NCBI RefSeq assembly: GCF_024168825.1
Contig: NZ_JALJWH010000002.1
Coordinates: forward strand, 122,508-186,507
Length of the DNA: 64,000 nt
Reading direction: 5' to 3'
From: Paenarthrobacter sp. A20
GTDB taxonomy: Bacteria; Actinomycetota; Actinomycetes; Actinomycetales; Micrococcaceae
Part shown: piece after piece, positions 60,513 to 64,000 of the stretch
Layout of the letters: the number at the start of each line of letters is the position of its first letter
Numbering within the stretch: position 1 is the stretch's first letter
Notes under the pieces: model-generated
What the model saw: only the letters and a program-made list of their open reading frames with translations
What the model was told of the DNA's origin: nothing
Database searches by the model: none
Made by a program: the position numbers and the translations under genes

Positions 60513-61985
60513 TTAGGTAGCCGGCGCCAAGGCGACGATGACGGATTTGGTCTGCAGGTATTCATCCAGCCCTTCAGGGCCGTTTTCCCGTCCGTATCCG
60601 GATTGTTTGTAACCGCCAATGGGCATGGCAATATCCATAGAAGCCCACGTGTTCACCCACACCGTTCCAGCTTCGAGTCGTGAGGCAACGCGATGCGCCC
60701 GGGAGATGTCTCGGGTTTGAAGACCAGCGGCGAGTCCGTAGGGGGTGTCGTTGGCCATCCTCACGGCCTCCTCTTCGGTGTCGAAGGGTTGGACGGTCAG
60801 GACTGGCCCGAAGATTTCTTCCTGTACGTAAGACGAATCCTGGGCGACTCCGGTCAAGATGGTGGGTGCGACGTAGAAACCTGGACCTGGCGGGCACGGT
60901 GCGCTGGTAGCCATGACACCGTCCCGCCGGGCTCGGGCCAGGACTGATTCGACTTTTGCCTTGTGGCTGGGCCCGGCCATGGGGCCGACCATAGTTTCGG
61001 GATCAGACGGATCACCGACCGTGATCCGCTTACAGGCGGCCTGCAGTTTCTCAAGGACTTCCTGATAGACCGGACGTTCGACGAGGAGCCGGCTGCCCGC
61101 CATGCAGAATTGGCCTGTATTGAAAGTGAACGCCTTGACCGATGCGCCGACTGCGGCGTCAAGATCAGCATCTGCAAAAAGGATGTTCGCGCTCTTGCCG
61201 CCCAACTCGAGAGTCACGCGGGTGAGGTTGTCTGCGCTTTGCTCTACAATCCGTTTGCCCACTGCGGTCGAGCCTGTGAACGCGATCTTTGCAACCCTTG
61301 GATCCTGGACCAGGGCACGTCCGGCCTCAACATCTCCTGTGACCACGTTGTACACGCCGTCCGGCAGGCCAGCTTCGTGCAACACCTCGGCAAGTTTTAG
61401 TGCCGTCAAGGGGGTTTCCGCGGCAGGTTTATGTACGACCGTGTTTCCAGCAGCAAGGGCAGGGGCTATTTTTTTGCTCGACAGTACCAGCGGAAAGTTG
61501 AAGGGGGTGATGGCGGCAACCACGCCGAGCGGCTCACGCTGGGTGTAGGCCAGGGCAGCCGAGCCGGACGCTCGGACCGCTCCTTCGATCCCCGCAGCGA
61601 GGTTGCCATAGTACTCGAAAGTCTCGATGGCGATCGGAATGTCGATTCGACGAGTCGACGTGATCGGCTTTCCCACGTTGAGGGACTCCAGCTTGGCGAA
61701 TTCTTCTGCTCGCTGTCGAAGTAACTCAGCGGCTCGGAGAAGGATTCGGCCACGTTCACGTGGGCGCATCCGCGGCCAGGGACCGTCCGCGAAGGCTTGA
61801 TGCGCTGCAGCAGTAGCACGTGCGGCGTCCGCTGCAGTCGCTTCGGCAACTGCAGCTGCAACCAGGCCTGTCGCGGGGTCTGACAATTCCCTCGTGGCTC
61901 CGTCCCCGGCAAGCTCCCACCGACCGCCAATGAACAGCCGGCCTGGGGAAACGTCGACCATGGTTCGCTCCTGCACCTTCGTCAC
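60513..61985 (-). CDS. NAD(P)-dependent aldehyde dehydrogenase
   Basis: 490 residues, normal for the ALDH superfamily. Motifs: [31 protein letters not shown], catalytic Glu in [12 protein letters not shown] near 263 and catalytic Cys in [11 protein letters not shown] near 297, then EEIFGPVL. It probably oxidises the aromatic aldehyde made by the adjoining alcohol dehydrogenase. First gene of the leftward transcript and divergent from the AfsR-like regulator. Confidence 0.92.
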   Translation of the reverse strand: MTKVQERTMVDVSPGRLFIGGRWELAGDGATRELSDPATGLVAAAVAEATAADAARATAAAHQAFADGPWPRMRPRERGRILLRAAELLRQRAEEFAKLESLNVGKPITSTRRIDIPIAIETFEYYGNLAAGIEGAVRASGSAALAYTQREPLGVVAAITPFNFPLVLSSKKIAPALAAGNTVVHKPAAETPLTALKLAEVLHEAGLPDGVYNVVTGDVEAGRALVQDPRVAKIAFTGSTAVGKRIVEQSADNLTRVTLELGGKSANILFADADLDAAVGASVKAFTFNTGQFCMAGSRLLVERPVYQEVLEKLQAACKRITVGDPSDPETMVGPMAGPSHKAKVESVLARARRDGVMATSAPCPPGPGFYVAPTILTGVAQDSSYVQEEIFGPVLTVQPFDTEEEAVRMANDTPYGLAAGLQTRDISRAHRVASRLEAGTVWVNTWASMDIAMPIGGYKQSGYGRENGPEGLDEYLQTKSVIVALAPAT

Positions 61986-62394
61986 TGAAGGACCTCCTCA
62001 AAATTGATGTGAGTTCAGTCTCAACGGCGGTGGATGCTTGCGGAACGCGTAAAACTACCCCTTTCCTCTGACCCCGCAGATCTACCCTGCGTCATCGGCC
62101 GGCGGCACGTGCAGAGGTCATCTCCGTCCGTACGTCGGTATCCACCAGAGAACGAAGCGGCATTTATCCTGGCCGGAACAGGGCCCGCCAACCAAGATCA
62201 CTGCATCTGCCGTGGCCCCTTGGGAAAAGTACGTAGGGCTGGCTTTGGAACATGAACGCGAAGCCGAGAATAGATAGTCGTGTGTAGAATCGCCCTCATG
62301 CTCATACTGAATTCATCCGTAATGAGGCGGACGGGATGGGGTCACCTCGCGTTGCCTTTGAGCAACTGGTGTAGGCTCCGGCCCGGAGTTCTGC
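61986..62394. other. Intergenic promoter region between divergent genes
   Basis: About 410 bases with no supported gene, holding promoters for the aldehyde dehydrogenase (leftwards) and the AfsR-like ATPase (rightwards). I see no clear palindrome. Confidence 0.5.
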
Positions 62395-64000
62395 ATGGAT
62401 GAGATCTCGTCCGAGAGTCGGGGCAACCTGCCGAACGCTGTCACAAGTTTCGTAGGACGGCGAAATGAACTAACCGAGGTTCGAGAGCTTCTCGGGTCCG
62501 CTCGATTGGTGACCTTGACCGGGGTAGGCGGGGTCGGGAAGAGCCGCTTCGCGGTGGAGATAGCAGAAGAACACAATTCAAAGTTCCGCGACGGGACCTG
62601 GCTGATAGATTTGGCGGTTGTCCGAGAGCCCGAACTGCTGGAGCACGCCGTTGCAACGGCACTGGGCGTGCCTAATCCATCGAACCGTCGCACACTGGAT
62701 CGTTTGATTGAGTACATAGCTCGACGCCAGTTGCTGCTCGTCTTTGATAATTGCGAGCATCTTCTCTCGGCCTGCGCTGGCGTTATTGGTTCCCTGCTGC
62801 GTAATTGCCCACACGTGCAGATCATTACTACCAGTAGGCAGGTTCTGGACATTGCTGGTGAACATGTCTATCCGTTGGCACCGCTGCCCATCCCCGAGCC
62901 CGAAACCGAATTTACCAGCGAGGTGTTGTCAGGATTTTCATCCGTGAACCTGCTTGTGGACAGGGCCAGAGCCATCAAGCATGGCTTCGTGGTAAACGAC
63001 GCAAACGGCAAGGATGTGGCCCAACTGTGCGCGCGATTGGAAGGAATCCCTTTGGCCATTGAGTTAGCTGTCTCGCGAATGCGTTCAATGCAGCTCAACG
63101 AACTGGTAGAACGGCTGGAGGACCGGTTCGGATTGCTCACCGGCGGGAATCGTTCCGCGCTACCGCGCCAGCGCACACTGCGCGCACTGATCGACTGGAG
63201 CTTTGACCTTTGCACGCCGGAAGAACGTCTGCTGTGGGCGCGTCTTTCCGTATTCGCTGGCGAATTCGACCGGTTGGCTGCTGAACAGGTGTGCAGCGGA
63301 GATGGCCTACCTGCTGGCCAAGTTCTTGACCTGATGGATCACTTAGTTGCGCAGTCGATTCTTCAAACTGTCGAAGGCAAGGGACGCGGGCGTTTCCGGA
63401 TGTTGATGACTGTTAAGGAATACGGCTTGGAGCGCCTAGCATCGCCTGAGGCCGTGTCTGAGCTCCGAAACCGTCACCAGGAATACTTCGAAGCGATGGC
63501 CGTTCAAGTTGCGAGAGATTGGACTGGGCCTGGACAGGAAGCAGGATTAGCTAAGCTACGCGCAGACCGAGGCAATCTGGAATTGGCTTTGGATTGGTGC
63601 GTCAGCACAGGGAATACCGAGCGTGCATTGGCAATGGTGACTGCGTTGCGTTATCACTGGTGCGCGGATGGATTTTTGAGCGAGGGCCGTCGCTGGTTGG
63701 ACCTTGCACTGGGGCTGGGCAGCTCTTCGCCATCCGGGCGGTGCGCCGCATTGTGGGTGGCCGCATGGGTTTCTTTGCTACAAGGAGATGTAGCCGCCGC
63801 AGAGCAGCGGCTGTCGGAGTGTGACACGCTCGCTGGCAAGCTGGGTGACCATATCTCGTTCGGTATGACGCTTGTTTTGTGGGGTACTGTGGAGCTCTTC
63901 CGTGGACAGCTCGAGGGAGCCGTGGACCAATTCCAGGTTGCTCTAGACAAATTAGCTTCGTTTGGGCACCACGAGGGGGAGCTTTTCGCTGGATTTCAGA
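62395..64000 (+). CDS. AfsR/LuxR-type STAND ATPase regulator (partial)
   Basis: The first 535 residues are visible and the frame is open to the window edge. CGGAG precedes the ATG. The protein begins directly with an NB-ARC ATPase: FVGRRNELTEVRELL, Walker A in LTGVGGVGKSRFAVE near residue 50, Walker B in QLLLVFDNCEHLL near 115, and GIPLAIELAVSRMR. A winged-helix region and TPR-like repeats follow (GNLELALDWCVSTGNTERAL onward). There is no N-terminal DNA-binding domain, so a C-terminal LuxR HTH outside the window is expected. It may regulate the divergent alcohol/aldehyde dehydrogenase operon. Confidence 0.9.
   Translation, partial: MDEISSESRGNLPNAVTSFVGRRNELTEVRELLGSARLVTLTGVGGVGKSRFAVEIAEEHNSKFRDGTWLIDLAVVREPELLEHAVATALGVPNPSNRRTLDRLIEYIARRQLLLVFDNCEHLLSACAGVIGSLLRNCPHVQIITTSRQVLDIAGEHVYPLAPLPIPEPETEFTSEVLSGFSSVNLLVDRARAIKHGFVVNDANGKDVAQLCARLEGIPLAIELAVSRMRSMQLNELVERLEDRFGLLTGGNRSALPRQRTLRALIDWSFDLCTPEERLLWARLSVFAGEFDRLAAEQVCSGDGLPAGQVLDLMDHLVAQSILQTVEGKGRGRFRMLMTVKEYGLERLASPEAVSELRNRHQEYFEAMAVQVARDWTGPGQEAGLAKLRADRGNLELALDWCVSTGNTERALAMVTALRYHWCADGFLSEGRRWLDLALGLGSSSPSGRCAALWVAAWVSLLQGDVAAAEQRLSECDTLAGKLGDHISFGMTLVLWGTVELFRGQLEGAVDQFQVALDKLASFGHHEGELFAGFQ

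Noticed and set aside
1..64000. CRISPR arrays, tRNA, rRNA, prophage or insertion sequences
   Set aside because: No repeat-spacer pattern, cloverleaf-like gene, integrase, transposase or phage structural gene was seen anywhere in the window.

Overview
The window looks like a high-GC actinobacterial chromosome, most likely an Arthrobacter or Paenarthrobacter relative. The signs are GTG starts, GC-rich codons, many LacI/IclR/GntR regulators, a bifunctional rhamnulose-1-phosphate aldolase/dehydrogenase, and an ABC sugar importer without its own ATPase. The genus is an inference; there is no rRNA or tRNA to check it. Almost everything here is accessory catabolism.

Layout. 0.1-6.1 kb: a 2-oxoglutarate/Fe(II) dioxygenase, a LysR regulator, a decayed gene block and a proline racemase-family enzyme with unusual catalytic positions; one 52-bp element is present, inverted, on both sides of the LysR gene. 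6.6-29.9 kb: glycoside and L-rhamnose use, with a GH3 beta-glycosidase, ABC importer, LacI regulator, three GH78 alpha-L-rhamnosidase-type genes, an operon rhaI - alditol oxidase - rhaEW - rhaB - GH78, a GntR regulator and two SDRs. 30.1-43.5 kb: two aromatic operons that share a 17-bp palindrome around an IclR regulator. The left one is caiB - citryl-CoA-lyase-like - ligB - ligA - leuD. The right one is FAD hydroxylase - SnoaL - aromatic-acid transporter - decarboxylase-type amidohydrolase. A GH78 relic and an esterase-quercetinase pair with a LysR regulator follow. 43.7-49.7 kb: a GntR-controlled set of APC permease, GlpA-like oxidoreductase, FGGY kinase, RidA and a broken glpX. 49.9-62.0 kb: TetR, isochorismate synthase, then a gentisate-type aromatic cluster (FAH hydrolase, transporter, MBL hydrolase, amidohydrolase, FAD hydroxylase, gentisate dioxygenase, alcohol and aldehyde dehydrogenases). 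62.4 kb to the end: an AfsR-like STAND ATPase cut by the window edge.

How it may work together. The 6.6-43.5 kb stretch reads as a route for a flavonol rhamnoglycoside such as rutin. Import and intracellular removal of rhamnose and glucose would come first, with rhamnose entering the rha operon. A quercetinase would open the aglycone to a depside, and an esterase would split it to protocatechuate and 2,4,6-trihydroxybenzoate. A resorcylate-decarboxylase-like amidohydrolase would give phloroglucinol, a flavin enzyme would hydroxylate it, and a LigAB-type dioxygenase would open a ring. The CoA transferase, citryl-CoA-lyase-like and LeuD-like proteins would then handle the ring-fission product by a route I cannot match to a described pathway. 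Families are read from sequence; substrates are inferred.
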